Below the pieces are notes generated by a model. It searched no databases. It had not been told where the DNA came from and worked only from the letters and a program-made list of their open reading frames with translations. Positions 1-7,656 of a stretch of 64,000 nt of DNA are shown in pieces; positions within the stretch are counted from its first letter, which is position 1, and each line of letters opens with the position of its first letter. Both the position numbers and the translations under genes were made by a program. Source of the DNA: Acidimicrobiia bacterium (GTDB lineage Bacteria; Actinomycetota; Acidimicrobiia; IMCC26256; PALSA-610); the NCBI GenBank assembly GCA_036271555.1, contig DATBAK010000066.1:1-64000 (forward strand). Reading direction: 5' to 3'.

Positions 1-50
1 CGAAGTTCCTGCGCGAGAACGCCGAGCGGGTCTTCGGGCTCACGAGCTGA
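1..50 (+). CDS. C-terminal end of an amidohydrolase-like protein (5' truncated)
   Basis: The window opens inside a gene read in the frame that ends with TGA at 48-50. Only 15 codons remain. The tail has an N-A-x-R-V-F-G-L pattern, which is typical of the C-terminal helix of amidohydrolase family 2 (metal-dependent hydrolase) proteins, where an Asn-Ala pair precedes a small hydrophobic helix. The complete amidohydrolase at 55022-56308 has a comparable N-A-M-R-L-F-N stretch. The stop lies 13 bases before the next ATG, so the two genes are probably co-transcribed. Too little is left for a firm family call. Confidence 0.5.
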   Translation, partial: KFLRENAERVFGLTS

Positions 51-63
51 AGGAGCGCGTCGC

Positions 64-1230
64 ATGGGTCCGCTCGAGGGCGTGAAGGTCATCGAGATCC
101 CGAACATCGGGCCGATGCAGTTCGCGGGCATGTTGCTCGCCGACCTCGGCGCCGAGGTGCTGCGCCTCGACCGCGCGAGCGACGCGCCGAACGGCGCGAC
201 CGTCGGCGGGCAGAGCTTCGTGTCGCCATACTCGGTGCTCGACCGCGGCCGGCGCAGCGCGGCGATCGACCTCAAGGCACCGGGTGCCGCCGAGATCGTG
301 CTGCGATTGTGCGAGCAGGCCGACGTGCTCATCGAAGGCTTCCGGCCCGGCGTCGCCGAACGGCTCGGCATCGGTCCCGACGCGTGTCGCGCGCGTAACC
401 CGCGCCTCGTCTACGGCCGCATGACGGGTTGGGGTCAGGACGGCCCGTTCGCGAACGACGTCGGCCACGACATCAACTACATCGCGCTCGCCGGCGCGTT
501 GGCGTCGTTCGGATCCGCGGGTGGACCACCGGTGTTCCCGATCAACCTCATCGCCGACTTCGGTGGTGGCGGCGCGCTGCTCGTGTCGGGCATCCTCGCC
601 GCGCTGCTCGAACGGGCGCGTTCCGGCGAGGGTCAGGTGATCGACGCCGCGATGGTCGACGGCAGCGCGCAGCTGCTGAACGTGTTCGTCGGGCTCGACT
701 CGATGGGCACGTGGGGCCCGCGCGGCACGAACTTCCCCGACGGCGGCGCGCACTTCTACAACGTGTACGAGACGAGCGACGGCGAGTGGATCTCGGTCGG
801 CGCGTACGAGCCGAAGTTCTACGCGAACCTCATCTCGCTCATGGGTGTTGCGGATCTCGGGCCCGAGTCGCAGATGGACCGCGAACGCTGGCCCGAGCTC
901 AAGGTGAAGTTCGCCGAGGTGTTCAAGACGAAGACGCGCGCCGATTGGTGCGCGGTGTTCGACGGGCACGAGGTGTGCTTCGCGCCGGTGCTCACGATGA
1001 CCGAAGCGCGATCGCACCCGCACAACGTCGCGCGCAACACGTTCATCGACGTCGAAGGGGCCGCGCATCCTGCGCCCGCACCCCGCTTCGACCGCACGCC
1101 GATGGAGGTGACGCGCTCGGCCGTCGCCGCGGGCACCGACACCGACGCCGCGCTCGGCGACTGGGGCTTCACGCCCGCCGAGATCGACGACCTCGTGGTC
1201 GACGGCGTGCTCGCCCGCGGGCTGTCCTGA
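64..1230 (+). CDS. alpha-methylacyl-CoA racemase (CoA-transferase family III fold)
   Basis: This 388-residue protein should epimerise the 2-methyl centre of branched acyl-CoA esters so that both isomers can enter beta-oxidation; it is cytosolic. The family III fold begins with the GVKVIEI strand and an FAGMLLADLGAEV segment. The GRMTGWGQDGP motif followed by GHDINYI separates racemases from ordinary CaiB-type transferases. The residues equivalent to the catalytic His, Asp and Glu of mycobacterial MCR appear as His135 (GHDINY), Asp165 (ADFGGGG) and Glu249 (YEPKFY). Length is close to the family norm. It follows the amidohydrolase tail by 13 bp. Methyl-branched substrates such as sterol side chains or isoprenoids would fit the other acyl-CoA genes here, but that is inference. 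Confidence 0.9.
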   Translation: MGPLEGVKVIEIPNIGPMQFAGMLLADLGAEVLRLDRASDAPNGATVGGQSFVSPYSVLDRGRRSAAIDLKAPGAAEIVLRLCEQADVLIEGFRPGVAERLGIGPDACRARNPRLVYGRMTGWGQDGPFANDVGHDINYIALAGALASFGSAGGPPVFPINLIADFGGGGALLVSGILAALLERARSGEGQVIDAAMVDGSAQLLNVFVGLDSMGTWGPRGTNFPDGGAHFYNVYETSDGEWISVGAYEPKFYANLISLMGVADLGPESQMDRERWPELKVKFAEVFKTKTRADWCAVFDGHEVCFAPVLTMTEARSHPHNVARNTFIDVEGAAHPAPAPRFDRTPMEVTRSAVAAGTDTDAALGDWGFTPAEIDDLVVDGVLARGLS

Positions 1231-1290
1231 TGGTCGCGCTCGCTGCGGGCCGGAATACCCGACCCGCGGCTGCTCGCCGCTCCTGACGCC
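1227..1290 (-). repeat. REP-like intergenic element (GGGTATYCCGG subtype)
   Basis: Read on the minus strand, this gap has a gcgtcaggagcggcgagcag start, a GGGTATTCCGGCC centre and a GCAGCGAGCGCGACCA end. The same order is seen near 14780-14890 and, in part, at 23640-23710. It fills the spacer between two convergent genes and could form a hairpin. Confidence 0.6.
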
Positions 1291-1331
1291 TCGAACCGGC
1301 GCGGGATCCCGCGCGATCGCCCGAAGGGCGG

Positions 1332-2396
1332 TCAGCTCGTCGGCGAGATCGCGAACAGCTCCACCGGGTCGTCGAAGCCCTTGAGCGAGTGCGCGCCGAG
1401 GTCGACGACGTGCCAGTCGTGCGCCGGCAGCGCGTCACGGACTTCGCGCGTCACCACGATCGCCCCCGGTTCCGCGATCGGCACGGCGCGCGCCGCGAGG
1501 TTCACGGGCGCGCCGAAGTAGTCGCCGTCGCGCGGCAGCACGTCGCCCGCCGCGACCGCGGCGCGGGCCGCATGAAGCTGTGGGTGCGCGGCAACGCGAT
1601 CCAGGATTGTCGTCGCGGCCCGGCACGCCTGCGCCGCATCGGATGCCACGAACATGACGGCGTCGCCGATGCGCTTGACGACCCGTCCACCCGAGGCGAC
1701 GACAACATCGGACGCGTCGCGCTCGAAGTCGCTGAGCGCGGCCGACAGCTCGCGTTCGGGCAAGGCGAGCGTCAACCGAGTCGACTCGACGAGGTCGACG
1801 AACGCAACCGAGAGCGACATGCGCGGCGCGGGTTCCTGGCTCGAGAAACGACCGGTGCTCGCGGCTTCGAAGTGCAACCGCAACAGGACGTCGAGCACGG
1901 GCGCGACCGACAGGAGCGCGACCGTCGCCTCCGCGCCGGCGCGCGCGATGCCCGCGAGCGACTCACCCTCTTCGACGAGCGACGCCTGGCGGTTGCTCGC
2001 GAACGTCGCGAGCGCGGCCTCGGCGAGCCCCGCGGTCGCGTTGCCGAGCACGCGCGTGAACTGCAGGGTCTCGTTCTCGCCGATCGCGTCGACGCCGAGC
2101 AGGAACGACTGCATGACGACGACCTCGAGGCGGCTGCACGCGGGCGCAGCGCCCGGATCGGGCAACCCCGCAGCGAGCCGCACGCGACGCACGAGCTCGG
2201 CGTCACAGCCGGCGGCGTCGGCGACCTCGTCGACCGTCATCCGCGGCTCGTCGCCGAACAGCACGCGTCGCGAGGCGAGGCTGAGGAGCACGCCCTCGTT
2301 CGCCGCGATGTCGTCGTCGGCGATGCCCACCGACCTCAGATACTCGACGAGACCTGCATGCTCGTCGTCGGGGCCGTTCCGTTGCCCACCCGGCAT
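1332..2396 (-). CDS. class III adenylate/guanylate cyclase with an Rv1264-type regulatory N-domain
   Basis: A predicted soluble nucleotidyl cyclase of 354 residues. The first ~160 residues (AGLVEYLRSVGI, then VDEVADAAGC) resemble the helical regulatory domain of the mycobacterial pH-sensing cyclase Rv1264. The catalytic domain follows from about residue 185: FVDLVEST carries the first metal Asp, VVKRIGDAVMF carries the adenine-side Lys and second metal Asp, and DYFGAPVNLAARA carries the purine-side Asp and the transition-state Asn and Arg. All key residues are present, so it should be active. The ATG at 2396 is chosen because the regulatory domain starts right after it and a TATCCT box lies 6 nt upstream, which suits a leaderless mRNA. 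It diverges from the zinc-ribbon gene with an 18-bp spacer. ATP rather than GTP as substrate is likely but not proven. Confidence 0.88.
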   Translation of the reverse strand: MPGGQRNGPDDEHAGLVEYLRSVGIADDDIAANEGVLLSLASRRVLFGDEPRMTVDEVADAAGCDAELVRRVRLAAGLPDPGAAPACSRLEVVVMQSFLLGVDAIGENETLQFTRVLGNATAGLAEAALATFASNRQASLVEEGESLAGIARAGAEATVALLSVAPVLDVLLRLHFEAASTGRFSSQEPAPRMSLSVAFVDLVESTRLTLALPERELSAALSDFERDASDVVVASGGRVVKRIGDAVMFVASDAAQACRAATTILDRVAAHPQLHAARAAVAAGDVLPRDGDYFGAPVNLAARAVPIAEPGAIVVTREVRDALPAHDWHVVDLGAHSLKGFDDPVELFAISPTS

Positions 2397-2414
2397 CCTC
2401 GTAGGATACGGCTC
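2397..2414. promoter_or_regulatory. compact bidirectional promoter with overlapping -10 boxes
   Basis: Only 18 bp separate the two divergent start codons. The sequence GTAGGATAC reads TAGGAT on the plus strand (2402-2407, 7 nt before ATG 2415) and TATCCT on the minus strand (2408-2403, 6 nt before ATG 2396). One near-symmetric box could therefore act as the -10 element in both directions, giving two leaderless transcripts. Confidence 0.55.
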
Positions 2415-2834
2415 ATGCCGATCATCATCTTCGGGATGCGCCGCCGGGCAAAGCAACACGGCGGCTGCGTCGCGGCCAGCTGCCCGCGTTGCCACAACGA
2501 GGTCGTGCTCGTCTACCTCATCGTGACGCGTTACTTCTCGCTCTTCTTCATTCCGGTGATCCCGATCTCGAAGAAGCGCATGCTGATGTGCCCGATCTGC
2601 AACTGGCAACGCGAGGTCCCGAAGGCGTCGGAGCATCTCGCGCTCGAGATGATCGGCATCACCGAGCAGTGGAAGTCGAAGCAACTCGGCGACGCCGAGT
2701 ACGGGCGCCGGGTCGACGCGTTCTGGAGCTTCCTCACGAACGAGGCGCCGGCGTCGGCCAACGACGCGTCCGACATCGCGCCGCCGCACGACCAGTCGCC
2801 GCCCCCGCCGCCCGCGCCGCCGTCGGGCAACTAG
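2415..2834 (+). CDS. zinc-ribbon family protein
   Basis: A 139-residue protein that starts MPIIIFGMRR. It contains a split zinc ribbon: CPRCHNE near residue 24 and CPICNWQ near residue 61, separated by a hydrophobic stretch (FSLFFIPVIPISKK). This layout matches the small zinc-ribbon family whose members read FGWG..CPxC..FxLFFIPxxP..CPxC. The C-terminal ~35 residues are low-complexity, rich in Pro, Ser and Ala. Function of the family is unknown. A TAGGAT box 7 nt before the ATG and no Shine-Dalgarno suggest a leaderless transcript. It may be membrane-associated through the Phe/Ile-rich segment, but no clear transmembrane helix is present. Confidence 0.75.
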   Translation: MPIIIFGMRRRAKQHGGCVAASCPRCHNEVVLVYLIVTRYFSLFFIPVIPISKKRMLMCPICNWQREVPKASEHLALEMIGITEQWKSKQLGDAEYGRRVDAFWSFLTNEAPASANDASDIAPPHDQSPPPPPAPPSGN

Positions 2835-2864
2835 CGGCGCGACGCGCCGGCGTTCGCGCTGACG

Positions 2865-3353
2865 ATGGGGAGTGACGACCACATCGGTCGCGCGCTCCCA
2901 TCCGGGTCGGAGAGGCGTTCGGGCACGCGACTCCTCGTGCTCAGCGCGATCACCGTGCTGGCCGCGACGCCGATCGCCACGTGGTGGATCGTCGGCGACC
3001 TCTCGGAGTCCAACGGCTCGGACTACACGTGGCGCGCGCCCGACGTTCCGTCGGTCGCGGTGACGGTCGGCGGGCTGCTCGCGATCGCGGCGTTGGGAAC
3101 GTGCGCATTCGCCCTCTGGTCGGCGCGGCGCGACCACCGCCTGCCGAGCACCTGGCGGCTCGCCCTGTTCCCGCTGGCCGCGCTCGGCGCGTTCGTCGGA
3201 TGGGGCGGTCGAGTGTTCAGTGCGGCCGTCGACGGCGCGAACATCGGCGCGGGCTTCGTGCTCCTCGCGGCCCCGATCGTGGTGGTGACGGCGCTCCCGG
3301 CGAGCGCGGTCGGTCTGTTCGGCGCAATGCGGAGCGGGCGACGCCGGAGCTAA
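2865..3353 (+). CDS. small integral membrane protein of unknown function
   Basis: A 162-residue protein with no family I recognise. Four hydrophobic segments fit membrane helices: roughly residues 23-43, 65-85, 100-120 and 128-150, separated by short charged loops (ARRDHR, SGRRRS tail). The N-terminal 20 residues are polar and basic and look cytoplasmic. It follows the zinc-ribbon gene by 30 bp and may share its transcript. Its TAA overlaps the stop of thiQ on the other strand by 4 bp, so the two genes converge tail to tail. Coding is supported by uninterrupted length and GC-rich third positions. Confidence 0.6.
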   Translation: MGSDDHIGRALPSGSERRSGTRLLVLSAITVLAATPIATWWIVGDLSESNGSDYTWRAPDVPSVAVTVGGLLAIAALGTCAFALWSARRDHRLPSTWRLALFPLAALGAFVGWGGRVFSAAVDGANIGAGFVLLAAPIVVVTALPASAVGLFGAMRSGRRRS

Positions 3354-4063
3354 GCGAGTGGGCGGCCGAGGAAGCGCGCCACCCACTCGTCGACCGGGTG
3401 CTGCTCGATCTCGGCGAGCGGACCCTGCTGCACGATGCGGCCGTCGCGGAGCAGCGCGACACGATCGGCGAGCGCGCGGGCTTCGTCGTGATCGTGCGTG
3501 ACGACGAGCGTCGGCAGCGCGGACGCGCGCAGCAGCGCCCGCAGATCGTCGACGAGACGGTCGTGCAGCAGCCGGTCGAGTGAGCCCAGCGGCTCGTCGA
3601 GCATGAGCAAACGCGGCTTCGGAGCGAGGGTGCGCGCGAGCGCGACCCGCTGCTGCTCACCGCCCGAGAGCTTCGCGACCCGCCGGTCCGCGAATCCATC
3701 GAGACCGACGAGCGCGAGCGCGTCGTCGACGACGGCGGTTCGCTCCGACGCAGCCATGCCCGCCATGCGCAGACCGAACTCCACGTTGCCACGCACGTCG
3801 CGGTGCGGGAACAGCGCGCCGTCCTGGAACATGAGGCCGAAGCCGCGCCGGTGCGGTGGGATGTCGGCAAGATCGTCGCCGCCGAAGGAGATGCGGCCAC
3901 CGTCGAGCCGCTCGAGGCCCGCGACCGCGCGCAGCAGCGTGCTCTTGCCGCTCCCACTCGGCCCGAGCAGCGCGACCGTCTCCGCGGCGGCGAGGGTGAG
4001 GCTCACCCCGTCGAGGATGCGCTTCCCACCGAGCACCACCGAGACGTCGTCCATCTCCAGCAC
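3350..4063 (-). CDS. thiQ: thiamine ABC transporter ATP-binding protein
   Basis: A 237-residue ABC ATPase that should energise import of thiamine or thiamine phosphates through ThiP. Walker A is GPSGSGKST (residues 34-42), the signature is LSGGEQQR, and Walker B is LLMLDEP followed by an H-loop in VVTHDHDEA. The length is close to E. coli ThiQ. It begins with GTG two bases after the thiP stop (TGACCGTG), and an in-frame ATG lies three codons later. It is the last gene of a riboswitch-led operon, and that context, not the ATPase sequence alone, identifies thiamine as the substrate. Confidence 0.85.
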   Translation of the reverse strand: MLEMDDVSVVLGGKRILDGVSLTLAAAETVALLGPSGSGKSTLLRAVAGLERLDGGRISFGGDDLADIPPHRRGFGLMFQDGALFPHRDVRGNVEFGLRMAGMAASERTAVVDDALALVGLDGFADRRVAKLSGGEQQRVALARTLAPKPRLLMLDEPLGSLDRLLHDRLVDDLRALLRASALPTLVVTHDHDEARALADRVALLRDGRIVQQGPLAEIEQHPVDEWVARFLGRPLA

Positions 4064-4065
4064 GG

Positions 4066-5730
4066 TCAGAACTCGGCCAGCGCGCCGAGGCGCAGGCGTT
4101 CGAGGCCGACGACGACGAGCGCGGTGAGCAGCATGAGCACCGTGCTCAGCGCCATCGCGCGGTCGAAGTTGAGCGAACCGGGCAGGCTCAGCAATCGGAA
4201 GATCGCGATCGGCACCGTCGGCGTGTTCGGGCGCGCGATGAACGCGGTCGCGCCGAAGTCGCCGAGCGAGACCGCCGCCGCGAAGCCCGCGGCGACGACG
4301 AACGCGCGCCCGACGATCGGGAAGTCGACCTCACGCGCGACGCGCGCGGGCGACGCGCCCATCGTCGCCGCCGCCTCGCGCAGGCGCGGGTCGATCGAGC
4401 GCAGCGCGGGCACGACCGTGCGCACGACGAACGGGATCGCCACCACCGCGTGCGCGAGCGGGATGAGGAGCGGGCTCGATCGCAGGTCGAGTGGCGGTCG
4501 ATCGAGCGCGATGAGGAAGCCGAAGCCGATCGTCACGGCCGACGTGCCGAGCGGGAGCATCAACAGGATGTCGAGCGCGCGCCGGCCGCCGGTACGGCGG
4601 GGCGCGAGGGCGAACGCCGCCGCACCGCCGACGACGAGCGCGATCAAGGTCGCGAGCAACGCGAACAACAGCGAGTTGCGGATCGCGTCCGACGGCGCGA
4701 CGAACAGCGCCGAGCCCGGCTGCGACAGGCTTCGGTACGCGGCGAGGCTCGGGCCGCCGGAGCCACCCGAGAACGAGCGGGCGACGAGCATGGCGAGCGG
4801 CGCGCCGAGCAACAGCGCGAGCACCGCGAGCGTGCCGCCGAGGAACGCGCGCGCACCCGCGCCGCGCGGCGGGCGCGCGGTGTCGTGTGCCGACACCTGC
4901 CGCTGCCCCACCGCCATCCGTTCCTGCACGCGCGTGAGCACGAGCAGCGCGCCCACGACGGTGACGATCTGCACGATCGCGAGCGCGGCGGCGTGCCGGA
5001 GGTCGAGGAACTCGGTCGTGCGCAGGTAGATCTCGGTCTCGAGCGTCGACCGCGCCGGACCGCCGAGCAGCAGCACGATCCCGAACGACGAGAACGTGAA
5101 CAGGAACACGATCGACGCGGCGGCGACGATCGCGGGCGCGAGCAGCGGCAGGGTCACGTGCCGGAACGCGCGCAACCGGGACGCGCCGAGCATCCGTGCC
5201 GCTTCCTCGCGCGACGGATCGAGGTTCTCCCACATCGTGCCGACGATGCGCACGACGACGGCGACGTTGAAGAACACGTGCGCGATCAGGATCGCCGCGA
5301 CGCCGGGCAGCAGGTGCAGGCCCGCGAGCGGTCCGCCCGGTCCGAGGAGCGCCTGGAACGCCGCCGCCGCGACGACCGTCGGCAGGACGAACGGCACGAC
5401 GACGAGCGAGCGCACGAGCCGCCGACCCGGGAACGCGAAGCGGGCGAGCACGAACGCCGCGGGCAGCCCGACGATCAGCGTGAGCGCGGTCGAGATCACC
5501 GCCTCCCACAACGTGAACCACGCGACCTCGCGCAACGTCGGATCGGAAAGGACGTCGCCGATGGCGGCGAAGTCGACGTGACCGCGCGGCACCAACCCGC
5601 GCCCGAGGATCGCGACGAGCGGGTACGCAAAGAACGCGCCGAGGAACGCGAGCGGCACGACGACGAGCCCGCCACGCGCGAATCGGCCGCGGATCAGTGC
5701 AGAACGATCCGGTTCCACTGCTCGATCCAC
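4066..5730 (-). CDS. thiP: thiamine ABC transporter permease (double-length)
   Basis: A 554-residue inner membrane protein with two homologous permease halves, about residues 20-260 and 290-554, each with about six helices. Each half carries an EAA-type loop for docking the ATPase: EEAARMLGASRLRAF in the first and EAAATMGASPARVAREV in the second. The fused layout is typical of ThiP and of iron-type permeases of the same class. The ATG at 5730 overlaps the end of thiB by 37 bp; an in-frame GTG at 5718 is a possible alternative. The gene is two bases upstream of thiQ. Confidence 0.85.
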   Translation of the reverse strand: MDRAVEPDRSALIRGRFARGGLVVVPLAFLGAFFAYPLVAILGRGLVPRGHVDFAAIGDVLSDPTLREVAWFTLWEAVISTALTLIVGLPAAFVLARFAFPGRRLVRSLVVVPFVLPTVVAAAAFQALLGPGGPLAGLHLLPGVAAILIAHVFFNVAVVVRIVGTMWENLDPSREEAARMLGASRLRAFRHVTLPLLAPAIVAAASIVFLFTFSSFGIVLLLGGPARSTLETEIYLRTTEFLDLRHAAALAIVQIVTVVGALLVLTRVQERMAVGQRQVSAHDTARPPRGAGARAFLGGTLAVLALLLGAPLAMLVARSFSGGSGGPSLAAYRSLSQPGSALFVAPSDAIRNSLLFALLATLIALVVGGAAAFALAPRRTGGRRALDILLMLPLGTSAVTIGFGFLIALDRPPLDLRSSPLLIPLAHAVVAIPFVVRTVVPALRSIDPRLREAAATMGASPARVAREVDFPIVGRAFVVAAGFAAAVSLGDFGATAFIARPNTPTVPIAIFRLLSLPGSLNFDRAMALSTVLMLLTALVVVGLERLRLGALAEF

Positions 5731-6752
5731 GCGTCACGGTGCGCACTGATCGTCGCCGGCGCCAACGTCAGCGGGTGCGACGGGATCACCGCGAAGTCGG
5801 TGAACACCTTCGGCAACGGCGTGCCGCGCCGAGTCGGGTACACGTACATCTGCAGCGGCATGTCGGCCTGGAACTTCTCCGACAGCAGGAAGTCGACGAG
5901 CTTCTGCGCGGCCTCGAGGTGGTGCGTGCCCTTCAAGATGCCCGCGAGCTCGACCTGCAGGAAGCATCCGTCGGTGACGACGCCGACCGACGGCTTCGAC
6001 TTCTTCGGGCTCGAGTAGACGACGTCGGCCGGCGGGCTCGAGCCGTACGACACCACGATCGGACGCGTGCCGTTCCCGCCGCCCGCCGTGAAGGAACCGT
6101 CGTACGCGGCGTCCCACGACGCCTCGACGAGCACTCGGTTCGCCTTCAAGTCCTTCCAGTACTGCTGCCATCCGTCGGTGCCGAACTTCGCGACGGTCGC
6201 GAGCAGGAACACGAGCCCGGTCGACGACGTCGACGGGTTCTCGACGACGGTGAGGCCCTTGTACGCGGGCTTCGTGAGATCCGCGAGCGAAATCGGCGGC
6301 GCGACGTGGTGGTCGCCGAACCACTTCTCGTCGTAGTTCACGCACACGTCGCCGTAGTCGATCGGCGTCATCCGGTGCGTCGGGTCGAGCTGGTACTTCT
6401 GCGGCACGAGGGCGAGACCCTTCGCGGTGTACGGCTCGAGGATCCCGGCGTCGACGGCGCGCGAGAGGAACGTGTTGTCGGTGCCGTACATCACGTCGGC
6501 GATCGGATCGCCCTTCGTGAGGATCGCCTGGTTCAGCTCCGCGCCGGCGTCGCCGCCCTTCAGCAATTTCACCTTGATGCCGGTCTGCGCGGTGAACGAC
6601 GCGAGCACCGGCTTCGACACCGCGAACGCGTCGTGCGTGAGGAGCGTGATCGTCTGCGGGCCCGATCCGCCGCTCGATGTCGACGACGCGCGGCTGCCGC
6701 ACGCGGCGAGCACGAGGGTCACCGCGATCGCGAGAATCAGAAGGCGACGCAT
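5694..6752 (-). CDS. thiB: thiamine-binding periplasmic lipoprotein
   Basis: A 352-residue extracytoplasmic solute-binding protein. The start MRRLLILAIAVTLVLAACG is a lipoprotein signal peptide with a lipobox (LAAC) and acylation Cys near residue 18. The mature part begins with ITLLTHDAFAVS and has GDAGAELNQAI, DVMYGTDNTF and PIDYGDVCVNYD segments typical of the ThiB/TbpA class of iron-and-thiamine binding proteins. The ATG is 2 bases after the stop of the pyrophosphokinase (TGATCATG). Together with thiP, thiQ and the TPP riboswitch upstream, a thiamine ligand is strongly supported. The exact ligand (thiamine, its phosphates or a precursor) cannot be told from sequence. Confidence 0.88.
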   Translation of the reverse strand: MRRLLILAIAVTLVLAACGSRASSTSSGGSGPQTITLLTHDAFAVSKPVLASFTAQTGIKVKLLKGGDAGAELNQAILTKGDPIADVMYGTDNTFLSRAVDAGILEPYTAKGLALVPQKYQLDPTHRMTPIDYGDVCVNYDEKWFGDHHVAPPISLADLTKPAYKGLTVVENPSTSSTGLVFLLATVAKFGTDGWQQYWKDLKANRVLVEASWDAAYDGSFTAGGGNGTRPIVVSYGSSPPADVVYSSPKKSKPSVGVVTDGCFLQVELAGILKGTHHLEAAQKLVDFLLSEKFQADMPLQMYVYPTRRGTPLPKVFTDFAVIPSHPLTLAPATISAHRDAWIEQWNRIVLH

Positions 6753-6754
6753 GA

Positions 6755-7423
6755 TCACACGACTCCTGTATCGGGCGCGACCACGAGCACGACGCCGGTG
6801 GCCACAGAGACGGTCGCGACGGTTTCGACGAGCTCGTTGCTCACGCCGCGGCTGGAGCCCGGCGCGAGCGTCTCGCCGTGCAGCGGGTAGCGCAGGCCCG
6901 TCGTGCGGACGCCCTTCGCCGCGCCGCCGACCGCGAGCAGCGTGACGAGATCGCCGGGCGCGCCCGTGATCTCGCACGTGTCGCGCACCGCGATCACGCG
7001 GCCGCGCGCGTCGATCGCCTCGAGCGCGAGCGACGCGTAGTCGTCAGAGCCGAGCAGCAAGAGGTTGGCGAGCTCGTGGTCGACGCGACCACCCCACGCC
7101 CCAACGACGACCACGCGCGTCGCAGCGCGATCGCGCGCCGCGATCAGCGCCAGCTCGAGGTCGGTGTGCTCCTTCGCCGCAGGGTGGCGCTCGACGCGCG
7201 CGCCGGCGTCCTCCGCCGCGGCGAGGTCGTCGGGCTTCACGGAATCGAAGTCGCCGACCACGACGTCGACCGTGAGCCCCAGCGCAGCGGCCTGCGCGAG
7301 CCCACCGTCGGCGGCGATCACGAGATCGGCGTGCGGGAGCCGCGCGCGCAGCGACGCCGGCGCGCGGTCACCGCCCGCGAGCACGATCGCGGTGCACGCC
7401 GACGGCTCGTCGGCCCGACTCAT
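6755..7423 (-). CDS. thiN: thiamine pyrophosphokinase
   Basis: This 222-residue enzyme transfers pyrophosphate from ATP to thiamine and makes TPP in one step. The family motifs appear in order: ADGG, GDFDSV, KEHTDLELAL, GAWGGRVDHELAN, then a beta-rich C-terminal domain with SRGVSNE, which in the family contacts thiamine. The ATG at 7423 lies directly downstream of the riboswitch with a strong GGAGGGAGGG Shine-Dalgarno. It is the first gene of the operon, followed by thiB, thiP and thiQ. Linking the kinase to an importer indicates thiamine salvage rather than de novo synthesis as the purpose of this operon. Confidence 0.92.
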   Translation of the reverse strand: MSRADEPSACTAIVLAGGDRAPASLRARLPHADLVIAADGGLAQAAALGLTVDVVVGDFDSVKPDDLAAAEDAGARVERHPAAKEHTDLELALIAARDRAATRVVVVGAWGGRVDHELANLLLLGSDDYASLALEAIDARGRVIAVRDTCEITGAPGDLVTLLAVGGAAKGVRTTGLRYPLHGETLAPGSSRGVSNELVETVATVSVATGVVLVVAPDTGVV

Positions 7424-7426
7424 GTC

Positions 7427-7538
7427 CCTCCCTCCGCCGGCATTACCCGGAGCAGGTTCGAGGGGTCGGTGACGATGCGCCGGCTCGGCCGGCACGCGGT
7501 CACCCTCTCAGCCCGGCTTCCCCGAGCTCCCCGTGGGT
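7427..7538 (-). ncRNA. TPP riboswitch (THI element)
   Basis: Read on the minus strand, this leader holds the conserved THI-box blocks: CGGGGAGC, a short P3 stem (GCTCGG paired with CCGGGC), the CTGAGAGG motif, and then ACCCCTCGAACCTG, CCGGGTAATGCCGG and CGGAGGGA. These are the hallmark pyrimidine- and pyrophosphate-sensing parts of the TPP aptamer. The 3' end runs straight into GGAGGGAGGGAC and the ATG of the pyrophosphokinase, so the Shine-Dalgarno is part of or next to the P1 helix. TPP binding would therefore most simply block translation initiation. No separate terminator hairpin is visible before the start codon. Confidence 0.93.
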
Positions 7539-7587
7539 GGTGCTGCTGCGGTCGACTCTATCCACGCCTGCCCGCCACCAGGCTCGA

Positions 7588-7617
7588 TTCGATCGGTGCG
7601 CCGATCGAGCGTATGAT
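7588..7617 (+). promoter_or_regulatory. sigma-70-type promoter of the tetR-reductase operon
   Basis: TTCGAT at 7588-7593 and TATGAT at 7612-7617 are separated by 18 bp, a good housekeeping promoter for a GC-rich genome. The -10 box abuts the inverted repeat at 7618-7633, so the transcription start falls inside that operator. Confidence 0.6.
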
Positions 7618-7633
7618 TTGAGCAACTGCTCAA
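7618..7633. promoter_or_regulatory. operator of the TetR regulator (perfect inverted repeat)
   Basis: TTGAGCA-AC-TGCTCAA is a perfect 7+2+7 inverted repeat directly downstream of the TATGAT box and 23 bp before the tetR ATG. Size and position are typical of a TetR-family autoregulatory site. Confidence 0.65.
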
Positions 7634-7656
7634 GAAGGCGGCGGATCGGAGCCGGG

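Noticed and set aside
40-1068. Long open frame antisense to the racemase, and many similar long antisense frames across the window
   Set aside because: High GC content leaves few stop codons in all frames. These frames have Arg/His/Val-rich sequence without motifs, and the opposite strand has a clear family member each time.
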